The notes under the pieces were generated by a model, which was not told where the DNA came from, did no database searches, and saw only the letters and a program-made list of their open reading frames with translations. From Cepaea nemoralis (lineage: Eukaryota > Mollusca > Gastropoda > Stylommatophora > Helicidae): DNA of 64,000 nt. How positions within the stretch are numbered: the stretch's first letter is position 1; the number at the start of each line of letters is the position of its first letter. Of the stretch, positions 13,201-24,855 are shown piece after piece. The DNA lies in assembly GCA_014155875.1 (NCBI GenBank), contig JACEFZ010004086.1, positions 182,001 to 246,000 on the forward strand. The letters run 5' to 3'. A program made the position numbers and the translations under genes.

Positions 13201-13966
13201 AGGTAGACCTTCAACTAAGTCATGATGTCATCGTCATGTAGCACGAGGTAGACCTTCAACTAGGTCGTGATGTCATCTTCATGTAGCATGAGGTAGACCT
13301 TCAACTAAGTCATGATGTCATCGTCATGTAGCATGAGGTAGGTTTTCCACTAGGTCGTGATGTCATTGTCATGTAGCACGAGGTAGACCTCCAACTAAGT
13401 CATGATGTCATCATCATGTAGCACCAGGTAGGCCTTATACTAAGTCATGATGTCATCGTCATGTAGCACGAGGTAGACCTTTAACTAAGTCATGATGTCA
13501 TCGTCATGTAGCACGAGGTAGACCTCCAACTAAGTCATGATGTCATCATCATGTAGCACCAGGTAGGCCTTATACTAAGTCATGATGTCATCGTCATGTA
13601 GCACGAGGTAGACCTTTAACTAAGTCATGATGTCATCGTCATGTAGCACGAGGTAGACCTTTAACTAAGTCATGATGTCATCATCATGTAGCACCAGGTA
13701 GACCTTATACTAAGTCATGATGTCATCGTCATGTAGCACGAGGTAGACCTCCAACTAAGTCATGATGTCATCATCATGTAGCACCAGGTAGACCTTTAAC
13801 TAAGTCATGATGTCATCGTCATGTAGCTTGAGGTAGGTTTTCCACTAGGTCGTGATGTCATCGTCATGTAGCACGAGGTAGACCTTCAACTAAGTCATGA
13901 TGTCACTGTCATGTAGCACGAGGTAGACCTTCAACTAAGTCATGATGTCATCGTCATGTAGCAGGT
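10230..13966. repeat. 45-bp minisatellite, about 80 units, with higher-order structure
   Basis: The unit reads GTCATGATGTCATCGTCATG, TAGCACGAGGTAGACCTTCA, ACTAA. Four units equal three printed lines, so the period is exactly 45 bp and very stable. Variants (GGCCTTATACTAGG, GGTTTTCCACTAGG, GACATCGTCATATAG) recur in the same order about 1665 bp (37 units) apart, for example at 11063 and 12728. All six frames have stops. It is interrupted at 10712-10829 by a LINE 3' fragment. Confidence 0.96.
10712..10829 (+). mobile_element. 118-bp 3' end of RNase-H LINE inserted in the 45-bp array
   Basis: The insert carries the 3' end found in other copies (GCGCTTATGGGAATGTCCCG then AATGCTGTGATGTCGGTTCC) and an (ATCA)n tail. 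It is flanked by CTAAGTCATGAT on both sides (10700-10711 and 10830-10841). The array unit is duplicated exactly to that extent, as target-primed reverse transcription predicts. Confidence 0.85.
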
Positions 13967-14330
13967 TATTTGCAGAACGTCGCACTCATCACAGCGTGCA
14001 GAGAAAGCCTCTCGATCTCTGGCCAGTTCCCCTGCCTCAAGCACCCTCTTGCCTACGGAGTCTGCAGTGTCCTGTGTCTATCTTTACTCTGGTTGACCCC
14101 AGCCTCTTCTACCAGAAACCACGGCACCCCCCCCCCCCATCCCTGTTCTCTCCCAGCCACTGTCACGTTTAATATGGCCAAGGTATTTCAGTTTCCGAAA
14201 CACGATGCTGTTCATAAGGCAGTCTTCTTCCATTTATAGATCTTAATGAATTTCAGTATTTTTGTTTTCTTGGTCCACGAATTTCAGCTCTAAAGCCCCA
14301 ACTTTCTTCTTTATCGATTGTAAAACTGTT
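13967..14330 (-). pseudogene. LINE ORF C-terminal fragment, degenerate
   Basis: On the minus strand, the peptide SVGKRVLEAGELARDREAFS and an upstream Gly/Arg-rich GRRGWGQP segment resemble the C-terminal tail of LINE ORFs. The closest relative in this window is the fragment at 43018-43232 (GVLDAGHLACDREVF). There are several stops and a poly-C run near 14130. The N-terminal limit is unclear. Confidence 0.55.
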
Positions 14331-14559
14331 CATGCCACACATCAATATGTTGTTACCGGAAAGACGCATGTCCTCAAAGTGTTATTTTGACTTGTCTGCT
14401 AGTGTTGTGTCATACATTCGTAGTACTGATTGACTTCTGCGGAGCTGTGGCCAGCTCGCGTCACATTTATTTTGAACGGTCCCAATTGTTGTGGATTATG
14501 CAGCCAAGATTTTCGAGGTCATATTGTGTATTTGGTAGAACAAACACGTTTTCTTTCAC

Positions 14560-15049
14560 TATCAATTCCCTCCTCATCACGGAGGGCATCCGAGTGGTTC
14601 CGTGGCCTTGTTTCAAGATCGCACCAGTAGCTACACAAGTCTAGACCTTTCACTTCCATATCCATCAGAGTGTTTCCGTGACCTGGTTTCATGTTCGGAA
14701 CAGTAACCACACAAGTCAATACCTTTCACTCCTATTTCCATCAGAGTGTTTCCGTGGCCTTTTTTCATGCTTGCAACAGTAGGTACGCAAGTCAACACTC
14801 CTTTTATTTCCATTTTCAACAGTAGCCACACAAGTCACGACTCCATTCACTTCCATTTCCGTGACTCTGTTTTCCGAGTGGTTGCGTGATCTTGTTTCAT
14901 GATCGCATCAGTAGCCACACAAGACAAAACACCTTTCACTTACATTGCCATCCCAGTGGTTGCGTGAACCTGTTGCATGCTCCCAACAGTAGCCCCACAA
15001 GTCAACACTCCTGTCACTTCCATGTCTTCCTCCCGTGGTTCCAGACCAT
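14560..15049 (-). repeat. 78-bp tandem repeat with in-frame 26-residue Cys unit on the minus strand
   Basis: About six diverged units of 78 bp are present (GAGTG[GT]TTCCGTG recurs near 14590, 14668 and 14746). Because 78 is 26 codons, minus-strand frames stay open and give units such as GIDLCGYCSEHETRSRKHSD and SVDLWGYCWEHATGSRNHWD. Indels shift the frame between units. There is no start, splice or domain evidence for a gene. Confidence 0.75.
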
Positions 15050-15377
15050 CTGACTGGCATCTTGCTGTCTTGACAGACGATATTTTGTAAAATGGTGTTA
15101 TATTCTCCCCCCCCCCCCCCCCCCCCCATAATACAAAGCCCAGGCTGAGTTTAGAGGCCATGTGTTGTCAATGCAGCATGATCCCCCTCTCGGCCTGTCT
15201 AGTTTACTCCAGAGGAATGTGACACCAATACGTCTGGAACAAGACAAGCTGCATAACAATGCTCTAACTGTCCGCCTGTCGGAGCTTCGATCCTAAACCA
15301 GTTGACATCCAAGGCTTAGTTCCTGGTCTGCTCTGCCATGACATTTAGTTGTTAGATTGCATTTCCTCGCACAGATA
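15050..15377 (-). mobile_element. Internally deleted LINE (3' end joined to 5' leader)
   Basis: Positions 15056-15105 match the 3' end of the LINE at 20887-24855 (TGGCATCTTGCTGTCTTGAC plus AGACGAT). Directly after a poly-C run (15106-15127) the sequence matches the 5' leader of the same LINE (CATGCAGCATGATCC, TTTACTCCAGAGGAA, CTGTCCGCCTGTCGGAGCTT). About 3.6 kb including the whole ORF is missing. Confidence 0.78.
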
Positions 15378-15546
15378 TAGCTAGGAGTAAGACAAGGATA
15401 TGTTTTGTCGACGGATCTCTTCTCTCTCTACAAGTTGCAGGGTTATACAATAAACAATCTACGTTATGCGGATGAGACATTATTGATGGCGGGAAATGCA
15501 AAAGATCTATAACTACAGAGTGCAAGAAAGGACTTTCCTTGAATAT
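15378..15546 (+). pseudogene. RTE reverse transcriptase fragment, left of LTR element
   Basis: Plus-strand codons give LGVRQGYVLSTDLFSLYK and INNLRYADETLLMAGNAKDL, the RT palm region of an RTE. The catalytic YADD reads YADE and a stop follows. The frame breaks off at 15546, where the LTR element begins, and its continuation is found at 30423 onwards on the other side of that element. Confidence 0.85.
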
Positions 15547-18500
15547 TGTGGTATAATAAAAACGTCCCTACCCTTTCCTATTTATGGACTCCCTTAATAA
15601 TACACAAACCCTTACAATTACTGTTTAAGTAACTTACTTAATGTAGGAGAAAATAAAACAGCGATAGACTGACCGTGGCACAGCTAAATTTAGTTTGGCT
15701 TGTTTTCTCTCCCTTATCTGGCCAATCCTGGCGAGGGGGAAAACAAAGACTGAAGCGGCCATTTCTAGTCAAGAGAACTGACAAGAAAGTCGACCTTTCC
15801 CTTCGGGGAGAAGGTAGTTTGTTTTAAAACCATGATTCTCTTCAAGCTATTGGTATGTTATCTACATCATTAAGATATATTTATGTATTACCTAGACCAG
15901 TATGTTTAATTAAGAATTAGTTACAATTCTCTTAAACCAGGCTGGATGATGTTTACTAAGGAAACACAGGTGGGCGCCACGCTGTAATTTTTCCTATGTC
16001 TTACAATTTCAAATCCATATGTTAATATCTTGTATAGGCATTATGAACTTATATCTCACTAGTAGTGCTATAATCTATGAATATTATGTGTACTGTAAAG
16101 TATCAACTCTCATGTCTGAAACACATTCTAGAGATTTTCTCAATGTAGGAGCAGACCCCTGATTCATGCTTCATAGTAAAGAACTAGTGTCTGTCAATTT
16201 CATATTCCTATGTTAAAACTTCTAGGCACTGTGAACAATATCTCACTATTTATGCTTAGAAATCTGCAAATAATCTATGTACTATAGAAAGGTGTTTTAT
16301 CCATGCGGGGACATACAAATGATTACGCATATTCCTGACTCGTACTTAGTCAGGGGATAAAATATTTTGCCACATTATAATCTGTAACTTAGAAATATAG
16401 TGCTAAATTTTAGTACCATTCTTTTGTTAACAGATTAGTAACCACTCCATATGAGGGTGAACATATAATCATTTCATAAAATAGTGTTAGGGACAGGCCA
16501 TGTTTGAATATAAATTCATGAACAATTAAACGCGTGATGTAAATGTATGTTCGGATAGGATTCACTCCGCATCGCCTCACCGTAGTAGAAACAGAAGCGA
16601 AGATTGATGTGAATAAATTGCTTGCAATATTCAGAAGACTGGACCATGCGGCATAAGTTATTCTTATAAATACCCTCCGAATAATAGCAGTCATTGGCAA
16701 AACATATCACAGCGATTACTATCCTCAGGTGCTGTACGCAGTGGGGGAAAACAATGGATGTTTTAGTTCATGAAGATAATTCAAAAACCTAGGCTCCCTG
16801 CATCATCATTATGATTATTATGTATGATTATCATGTACTTAATATCAGAGAAATGTACAGGTATGTTTTTTTCTGGTATGAGAATTTTCTTTGTGCTGAT
16901 TGTTACTTTTTACTGTGGGAATATACATTTTAATGTTGCACCTTGGGATTAGAGGATGTTGATGTAAGAATACATATGTATGTCAGTACTTAAGGAGCCA
17001 ATGGTGAATAGTCTTGACCTAGTGATGATTATAGTGCCGAAATGAAGACGCGGCATTAGAAACCACAGGGATTCTGTATAGGCTATTCTCTTCAAGTAAT
17101 GAGAGAGACAATATCAACATGTTGGATGGACAGAATGACTTCACCCATCCAATAGTCCCAGTAACAACAGAACAAAATATAAGTGAGAAAATACCTTACT
17201 CACTATGAAGAGTCAGAATGGCTCTACTCAGCAATGAGGGACAGTGGAACATGGACACCCACTCCTTTCCCCTTCTCCCCTTGTTGTTTTGTATTTGTGT
17301 TTGTAATTGTGTTGTAAACCTTTTACCATAACACAGTAGGTTAATGCTAGTGTTGTATTCTTTGTCATCCCTTTTCTATAGAAGAGAAGCAGGTGGTGGT
17401 TGAATTTGGTGGGACTATATCACTAACACTGGATCCTGGGTAAACAGCCATAAAGTGAATGTCCAAACCATAGTCTGGATCTAGCAATACCTCAATGTTT
17501 ACTGCGGCGCTCAATAGCTCCATAGCGAGCAACAGATAAATTAGAAGACAACTGACGGGGTGAGTGATTAAGTCCTATTTTAGTAGGAACATCCCACATG
17601 TGGACTTCAAGATCTAATAATCTACAAAGATGAAGATCAACAGAGTAACTGACAACAGTGTATCGTCTGCTTTACGTCTGAGAAGTATCACCTATAAGCC
17701 TTATCACTCAGCAAAATCAGTGAAACTATGGGACAATCCTACAAGTTACTAAAACTAGCAACAGTGAAAGCCCTTCAACTGTTGGTTGGATTACCAAGTT
17801 AATATCCACAATGGATAAGTCTTCGAAAGAATGTCTCACAGCTGCAACAGTCAAACATGGAATTCAGCTATTCAACACTAAGTTCTGGCTCAATCAAATG
17901 GGGAGAAGACACTGAACCACATAAGCCAATACAACCAAGGTACAAACTGAATATCATCTGAAACATAACTACGAAACCAGATTACCTCAAGGTTCCAAAC
18001 CCTGAACACCATCAGATAAAAGACCATATGAAAGCAACTAAATGTCTCTATATCTGCAACAAGAGGAATCATCCAATTGTTTGCAAACCTGTTACTGTGC
18101 TGGATTCATTCATCTGTGCATATATGTAGGTATAGATCAATTGTGGCCCTAGTCACAGATACTACCATGAGATGCCTCTCAGTCATATAAAGTTCTACAC
18201 TGGACTAGATAACAACGACTAACTCTTTGCTGGTCCAATGTCAACCTAAATGCCATGGGTTATAGACTCGCGACTTGGTGGGTGTAAAATCTTTGTTGAA
18301 CTACTTGGGATTCTGATATTAAAAGCAGAGAAGCTGAATGGACGTCTACTTGGCACCATGTATGGTGAGATGGTAAAGTACCTTCTGCAGAGCTTAAGTG
18401 GAAATTCCGGAAAGTTAGACCAACCTGAGGCCCCAAATTTCAAAAAAAGACACCGAGCCTACTTCAACAGAGTACTCGAATATTCTAGCCCGCGGAGGGA

Positions 18501-19359
18501 TTTGTGATTGTGTGTAATTTCTATTATAAAGTATGATTTGCACCAGCCAATTACCAGTGACTAAATAGTAAGAACATAACTGAGTGCATTAATTCGGTAC
18601 CCAGATAATGGGGAAAAGGATCTAATCGACAGCAAAGGTGGACCCATAACCGCACACCAGGAGATAGACTCGATTAATTAATTTAATTAGTACAAACTGC
18701 TGTTTATATGTTGGTTTTTGTTTTCTGAAGGTAACAGGTCAGTAGTTTTTTTCCAATGGTATATAGATGGTATAGTATTTTGACACCAACTCATTATTTT
18801 TAACAATGAGAGAATGGTAAAAGGTGTCAGAAACATGTTATTTTGGGTTCTATTTACTATCTTTATTTGCCTTAATCATGAGGGAAAATGAAAGTAGACC
18901 CAATTTGTGGTTGTTATGTTGTTTGTAATAACCTGGTTTTTTTCTGGGGTCACTGGGTACTATGTTGTAATACTGCATATCATTCCCATGCCTGTCTGAA
19001 AATGCATAGTGTTTATTACACCTATATATATATATGTAACTGCAGATCTTGAGTTAATACCTGAACTGTTTGTCCAAAAGTGTTGTGTACATCAAGTAAA
19101 TGTGGTGTCCAACAAGTGGTTGTTTATATGTTGTGAGCAATCAATATCCTTCTAGCATCTATAGTTAATTTAAAGGGTGATGAAGTGGGAAGGGAAACCT
19201 ACACACAGATGCCATTGTTTCAAGGATGGAACTCTTTCCTCCTGGGATTTGTGGTAAATATCCCCGATCACCCTGCATTCTTACCAGTGACAGAGAATCA
19301 ATAAAACCCCCTAGACATTTTAACGAACCATTCTCAGGAATTAAAATCCACATCCCACA
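15547..19359 (+). repeat. Left LTR (3813 bp)
   Basis: The boundaries are the TG of TGTGGTATAATAAAAACG and the CA of CATCCCACA. A poly(A) signal AATAAA lies at 19300-19305, about 55 bp from the 3' edge, the usual place for one in an LTR. An 85-codon open frame at 18250-18507 is present in both LTRs but resembles no protein I recognise. Confidence 0.9.
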
Positions 19360-19361
19360 TG

Positions 19362-19381
19362 TGTGGTCCCGCCCGGTACGG
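19362..19381 (+). promoter_or_regulatory. Candidate primer binding site
   Basis: TGGTCCCGCCCGGTACGGAC starts two bases after the left LTR. It begins with TGG, the complement of tRNA 3' CCA. I cannot assign the priming tRNA by eye. Confidence 0.45.
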
Positions 19382-20886
19382 ACTTCACCTAGTAGTGGAG
19401 TAGTCCGTGAATTTAAAACTCATGGTAAACATCACAATTGGTGTATTATTGTGAGTACATGAATTCAGGGAAAACCTCTCGCAGGTAAACCAAGTCACTT
19501 CAGAATGTTATAGTGTTAGTAACAGACCTAATCACATTAGTATGAGCTGAGTCAAGTGTTATATGAACCCATAATGGCTCAGATAAATATAGGTTTTTTT
19601 TGGTACAAAACTGTTCACAGGTAATATCTTGATTCTGGCAGATGCATCAGGTAGTTGGTTGTTGGGTATGAGATTTTTTTTTAAAAACTCATATTTTATA
19701 TCTTATTGATGGGAAACTAAGTCCAGTAATGAACCTCCAGTAGTAAGGTCTCTGGGATGGTAAACTCACATAAGATAGGTAATTCAGTGAATGTTTAGAA
19801 TTCATAGTCATTCCCGTTTGAGGTATGGTTCTGCTACTCTGATATTCTCTTTAAATGGTTTAAAAGTGGTGTAGTCATGAACACACTACTATATTATGTA
19901 TCCATAAGGTTTATGTTCCTACATATGAATCATGTGTTAATTAATTATTTTGTCATTGATTATCATTGTATTTTCATGCTTGATCTGCTTGTATAATTCA
20001 TGTAATATTGAAAAGTTACCAAGGCAGCAGAGAGTGATAGACAATTGTATAGATAATTAGGACAGATAAGTTAAAAATCCAAAAAAATTTTTTAAGGGAA
20101 AAATTTAATCAACAAATGATTCAGTAGTACACTAAATAATACCTGAGAGATGAATTAAACCAGGGGAAAATAGCAGTAACTAAAGTAAATGAACTAATGG
20201 TAAGGCCAAAACCACCACTTGCAAAAATGTAGACATAGTTAATGGAAGGGAAGGAATATTGTAAGAATTTGCAGTATTTAGGGGCACCCTAATTTAATCC
20301 TTTTTTTCATATGACATAACATGTTCTACAACACCGGTAGTAAAGTAAAGTGAATAAATGATGGATACTTAGGAAGAAAAGCCATACCGACACTTATTCT
20401 ACTCCACCGGTGATATGAGTAGTTATTAATAACAAACTCAGATGGCCCATATGTTAATGAGGGTCAAAACCAAAATATTCACCTGGTGATGTAAGTGAAA
20501 CTGATCAACTCACTTACTGACCCAACAGAATATAAGGTATTTCTTTAAATTATCCACCCCGATTCCATTATTAATGGTAGCGGAAACAGACCGTATAGGT
20601 ATGTAAAAGGTATAATTAAAGAATTAACTTAAGAAATTGGAATTTCAAATAAACTTCAGGAGATACCGAAAAAAATCTGTGCCAATCTCTAGTAAGAGAC
20701 TGAACATTTCAGATATTGGCTCCTTAACTTTGAAATTTACAGTTTAACCTCACTAAGTGAAATGTTCACTATGAGTAGTCCTCATCAAAATGAGGAATGA
20801 AACAGCTTTTAGTTTGCGATTAGCTTACGTAAAGTTATTTCAGTAATTGCCTAACTAACATTAATATTCTCATAAGGGAAGAATTA

Positions 20887-23800
20887 TACATTGGCATCTT
20901 GCCGTCTTGACAGACGATAGTTTGTGCTTTAAAAAGGCATAATAACTTTTAACTATGGCGGTAGCGAGTGTGACTGATAAGGCCAATTTGCGCTGTAAAT
21001 GTCCGTTCACAGTGGGTGCATGTGAACACGTGGTCATTTCCACCATCATGTACCATCTTACGTCTCAAACGCTTGATGTGTGACTTTTCTGCAATAATTT
21101 TCTCCTTTGACTTTATTCCATTTCTGATATTTGCCCTCCATGCAACACGTTCAGCGGCGACTTGCTCCCAATGTGCATTATCAATGCCTGTATCAATCAT
21201 GTCCCGCTTACACACATCTTTGTATCGTAGTAGAGGCCGACCCTGAGATCTCTTACCCATCTGTAATTCACCAAAAAAGATATCCTTTGGTATTCTACCA
21301 TCATCCATCCTCCTAAGATGTCCTATCCATCTAAGTCTACGAAGACTGAGCATGGAATAAACTGTCACACAACCTGATCTTTCCAATACTTCAGTATTTG
21401 TGATTTTGTCTTGCCACTTAATACCAAGAATTCTTCGCAGACACCGCATATGAAAGCTGTTTAAGTTGTTCTCTTGGTGTGAGTAAGTTGTCCAGGTTTC
21501 ACTGCCATAGAGAAGAGTACTAAGGACACAGGCTTGATAGACAAGGACTTTTGTTTTGGCAGTAAGCTTCCTGTTCTCCCAGACTCTTTTTCTTAACCTG
21601 TTCATTGTTGTTGCTGCCTTACCAATCCGGATGTTGATTTCCTGATCTAGGGATAATTTGCTATTCACCACTGATCCTAGATATGTAAAATGGTCTACTA
21701 TCTCTAGTTCAGCGTCGTCAATAAAGATTGATGGTACCTCATGTGCACCTTGTGACATAATCTGTGTCTTCTTTTTGCTAATTGTTAAACCAAATTCAGA
21801 ACAAGCATTGGAGAATGCAGATAGTAGACATTGCAATTCTTCCTCAGAGTGGGTCTTAACTGCAGCATCATCTGCAAAAAGCAACTCTCTGATCAGTACC
21901 CTCCTAATTTTGGTCTTAGCCTTCAATCTCTGAACATTGTAGAGGCCGCCATCTGAGCGTGAGTGAATGTATATACCACCATCCTGATCATGAAATGCAT
22001 ATTTCAGTAGAAGTGAAAAGTATATTCCAAAGAGGGTGGGAGCTAGTACACAACCTTGCTTAACTCCACTCTTGATTTCAAATTCTTCAGAAGTTGCACC
22101 ATCAAACTTGATTATACCCTTCATGCCTGTGTGGAACGATTCCACAATGGACAGAAGAGTTGGTGGGCAGCCAATCTTCTTTAGTGCCTTGAACAGACCC
22201 TCACGACTGACCAAATCAAATGCCTTTGTGATGTCGATGAAGGCAATAAACAGTGGTTGATTCTGTTCACGGCATTTTTCTTGCATTTGTCGCAATGAGA
22301 ATATCATATCAGTGGTAGACCGGTTCTGTCGAAAGCCACACTGTGATTCGGGGTAGACTTGATCTCCTAGGACTTGAAGTCTGCGCAGAACAATTCTGGC
22401 AAATACTTTTCCAACAATACACAGAAGTGAGATACCCCTATAGTTGTTGCAGTCGCTCCGATCGCCCTTGTTCTTGTACAGTGTTATGATGCTTGAATCT
22501 TTGAAATCCTGTGGGACTTGTCCTTCACGCCAGCATAGCTCTATTAGCTGGTGGATCTGTATAGTGAGTGTGTCTTGCCCACTCCTGATAACCTCTATTG
22601 GAATCCCATCCTTACCTGGAGCCTTGCCAGATGCAAGTTCATTTATAGCACACTTAACTTCTGTTATGGTGGGAAGTGTGTCCAGGTGGTCAAGAGTTGG
22701 TAGAGCCTCTATGGCGTTGAGGGCATCATCCGCTAGTTTGGTCTCACTTGAGTAAAGCTCCAAATAGTGCTCTACCCATCTGTCCATCTGCTGTTTCTTA
22801 TCAGTGATGATTTCTCCAGTCAAGGTTTTCAATGGTGCACTTCTTTTGATCACTGGACCGCAGGCTTTCTTTATTCCTTCATACATGCTTCTTATGTCTC
22901 CCTTATCACTTGCGATTTGAATGGACTCACATAACTTGATCCAATAATCATTTGCACACTGCCTGGCAGCCTTTTGCACATCCTTCCTAGCTTGCCTAAG
23001 CTCACTCAGAGTGTTAAGCGTTGGTCTTTCCTTGTTTCTTAAGAGAGCTTTCTTCTTCTTATCAATCAAGGGCTGCAGAGTCTCGCTGTTGGCCGCAAAC
23101 CAGTCCTGCCTCTTATGATCCACAGTGCCGTAAACCCCTACGGCAGTTTTATAAAGAGTTTCCTTAATTTGACCCCACTTTTCATTTACTGTACAATTTT
23201 CTGGTGTATCAGTGAAAGCGTCTTCAAGTTGCTGTTGAAACTGAAAGCACTTTTCAGGATCATGAGTGTTAATAATATTAATCCTGAGGCTAGGTTTGTG
23301 TTTAGCTGTGTAGATTCTCTTTGGTCTCAGTCTAACCCTTGCAACAACCAAAGAATGATCCGTATCACAGTCAGCACTGTGGTAACTACGAGTCAATGAT
23401 ATATGGTTCAGATGTTGTCTCCGTGTGATGATGAAGTCCAGCTGGTGCCAATGGCCGGATCTTGGATGTTTCCATGTGACCTTATGCATCTCTTTTGTTT
23501 TAAAAAAGGAGTTTGTAATACATAGGTCATTACTGGTGCAATGCTCCAGCAGCCTTTGCCCATTTTCATTCATGCGACCGATGTTGTATTTTCCAAGGCA
23601 CACTGGCCATGAACTCGAGTCCTTGCCCACACGAGCATTGAAATCACCGAGCATATAAATGTAGTCAGATTTTGGAACTGCCTTGATCACGGAGTCTAAC
23701 TCCTCATAGAACGAATCCTTCACATCATCAGAGGAATCGAGTGTCGGTGCATATGCAGTAATAATGGTGGCAAACCCACAAGAGGTTGCCAAGCGCAGGG

Positions 23801-24855
23801 ATAATAGTCTTTCATTTCCTCCTGCTGGAATTTCAATCATTCCCAGTAGCGAATTCTTCACTGCAAAGCCCACACCGTGTTGCCTTTTTTCTGCCTGCCC
23901 TCTACCCTTCCAGAAAAAGGTGTAGTTGTTTTCCCTGAGTGACCCTTCCTCAGCGAGGCGAGTCTCCTGCAGGCCAGCAATATCAATGTTTAGACGATTG
24001 AGTTCGGCATCAATCACAGCCGTTTTTCTCACATCGTCAATATTGGTCAAGTCAGTGGAAAATCCTGGACACATGGTTCTCACGTTCCAGATTGCAAGCC
24101 GTAGCTTGAGGTTTCTATATTTATATTTGTTTGTACCTGGTGCGTTGGTTTTACAGCCTGCGATTCAGATTTTGTCCTAGCCCCAAGCACCCATTGAAGC
24201 AGGCAGGCTGTGGCGGATCAGCACCCAATTGGCTGGGGGCTGCCCAGCTTGAGGCGGGCGGTAGCTGATCAGTGACACCTATAGGTGTCTCCCACCGTCA
24301 GAGGCAACGCGTGGCGCCCCATGTCTACGCCAACTGACAAGGACTTATAACCCGTAACAGTTGCCTCTCGCTTTGATTCCGAGACCAGTTAAGACCAGGG
24401 ATGGAGTTATTGCCTCTCCATAGCACAAAGCCTGGGCTAAAATATAGAGATCATGTGTTGCCCATGCAGCATGATCCCTCTCTCGGCCTGCCTAGTTTAC
24501 TCCAGAGGAAAGGCAACACCCCTACATCTGGAACAAGACAAGCTGCAGAAGCTGCCGGATCAGCAAAGCAATGCTCTAACTGTCCGCCTGTCGGAGCTTC
24601 GATCCTAGACCAGTCGCCAACCAAGGCTTAGGGCCTGGTCCGCCCTGCCATGACATTTTGTCTTTAGCTTGCATTTCCTCGCACCAGGGTAAGGCTTGTA
24701 TCCTCCCAATTGCGCTCTTCCGCCCAAAGCCGTTGGCACAATGTGGGGTGTCGGGTTTGGTAAGCGCCGCCCAACGTTCAGCGCTAACAGAAACCAGGTA
24801 GTACCGTCTACTGTTATACGGTAGCTCAGTCATATCTGACTAAGACCTGACAAGG
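20887..24855 (-). mobile_element. Near-full-length LINE nested in the LTR element, 11-bp TSD
   Basis: The element is flanked by GGGAAGAATTA (20876-20886 and 24856-24866). The 5' leader (about 770 bp, 24855-24084 on the minus strand) has no ORF. One long ORF follows, then a short 3' UTR containing the TGGCATCTTGCCGTCTTGAC word. Other copies of this family are at 15050-15377, 41165-41352 and 46196-46800. Since it sits inside an LTR element with about 0.5 % LTR divergence, its insertion is younger still. Confidence 0.9.
20949..24083 (-). CDS. LINE endonuclease/reverse transcriptase ORF (about 1044 codons)
   Basis: This single uninterrupted ORF carries an APE-type endonuclease (LQETRL near residue 39-43, GDFNARVG at 146-153, the DTDHSL block near 240-245) that nicks target DNA. 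A reverse transcriptase follows: SGKAPGKDGIP at 485-495, NNYRGISLL at 546-554, FIDITKAFDLV with its motif A Asp near 617, GVKQGCVLAPTLFGIYF, and catalytic FADD at 736-739. A thumb/tail region (RRLRWIGHLRRMDDGRIPKD) and a C-terminal C2H2-like finger (CTHCERTFTAQIGLISHTRY plus RH) complete it. The frame begins upstream with IWNVRTM: the endonuclease Asn codon lies before the first ATG (24072-24074), with an in-frame stop further up and no earlier ATG. It looks intact apart from that. Its clade is not resolved by eye (jockey/RTE-like). Confidence 0.93.
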   Translation of the reverse strand: MRTMCPGFSTDLTNIDDVRKTAVIDAELNRLNIDIAGLQETRLAEEGSLRENNYTFFWKGRGQAEKRQHGVGFAVKNSLLGMIEIPAGGNERLLSLRLATSCGFATIITAYAPTLDSSDDVKDSFYEELDSVIKAVPKSDYIYMLGDFNARVGKDSSSWPVCLGKYNIGRMNENGQRLLEHCTSNDLCITNSFFKTKEMHKVTWKHPRSGHWHQLDFIITRRQHLNHISLTRSYHSADCDTDHSLVVARVRLRPKRIYTAKHKPSLRINIINTHDPEKCFQFQQQLEDAFTDTPENCTVNEKWGQIKETLYKTAVGVYGTVDHKRQDWFAANSETLQPLIDKKKKALLRNKERPTLNTLSELRQARKDVQKAARQCANDYWIKLCESIQIASDKGDIRSMYEGIKKACGPVIKRSAPLKTLTGEIITDKKQQMDRWVEHYLELYSSETKLADDALNAIEALPTLDHLDTLPTITEVKCAINELASGKAPGKDGIPIEVIRSGQDTLTIQIHQLIELCWREGQVPQDFKDSSIITLYKNKGDRSDCNNYRGISLLCIVGKVFARIVLRRLQVLGDQVYPESQCGFRQNRSTTDMIFSLRQMQEKCREQNQPLFIAFIDITKAFDLVSREGLFKALKKIGCPPTLLSIVESFHTGMKGIIKFDGATSEEFEIKSGVKQGCVLAPTLFGIYFSLLLKYAFHDQDGGIYIHSRSDGGLYNVQRLKAKTKIRRVLIRELLFADDAAVKTHSEEELQCLLSAFSNACSEFGLTISKKKTQIMSQGAHEVPSIFIDDAELEIVDHFTYLGSVVNSKLSLDQEINIRIGKAATTMNRLRKRVWENRKLTAKTKVLVYQACVLSTLLYGSETWTTYSHQENNLNSFHMRCLRRILGIKWQDKITNTEVLERSGCVTVYSMLSLRRLRWIGHLRRMDDGRIPKDIFFGELQMGKRSQGRPLLRYKDVCKRDMIDTGIDNAHWEQVAAERVAWRANIRNGIKSKEKIIAEKSHIKRLRRKMVHDGGNDHVFTCTHCERTFTAQIGLISHTRYRHS

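Noticed and set aside
18250..18507. 85-codon frame kept in both LTRs (also 29308-29565)
   Set aside because: It is preserved because the LTRs are nearly identical. It has no recognisable domain, and missense changes are already present between copies.
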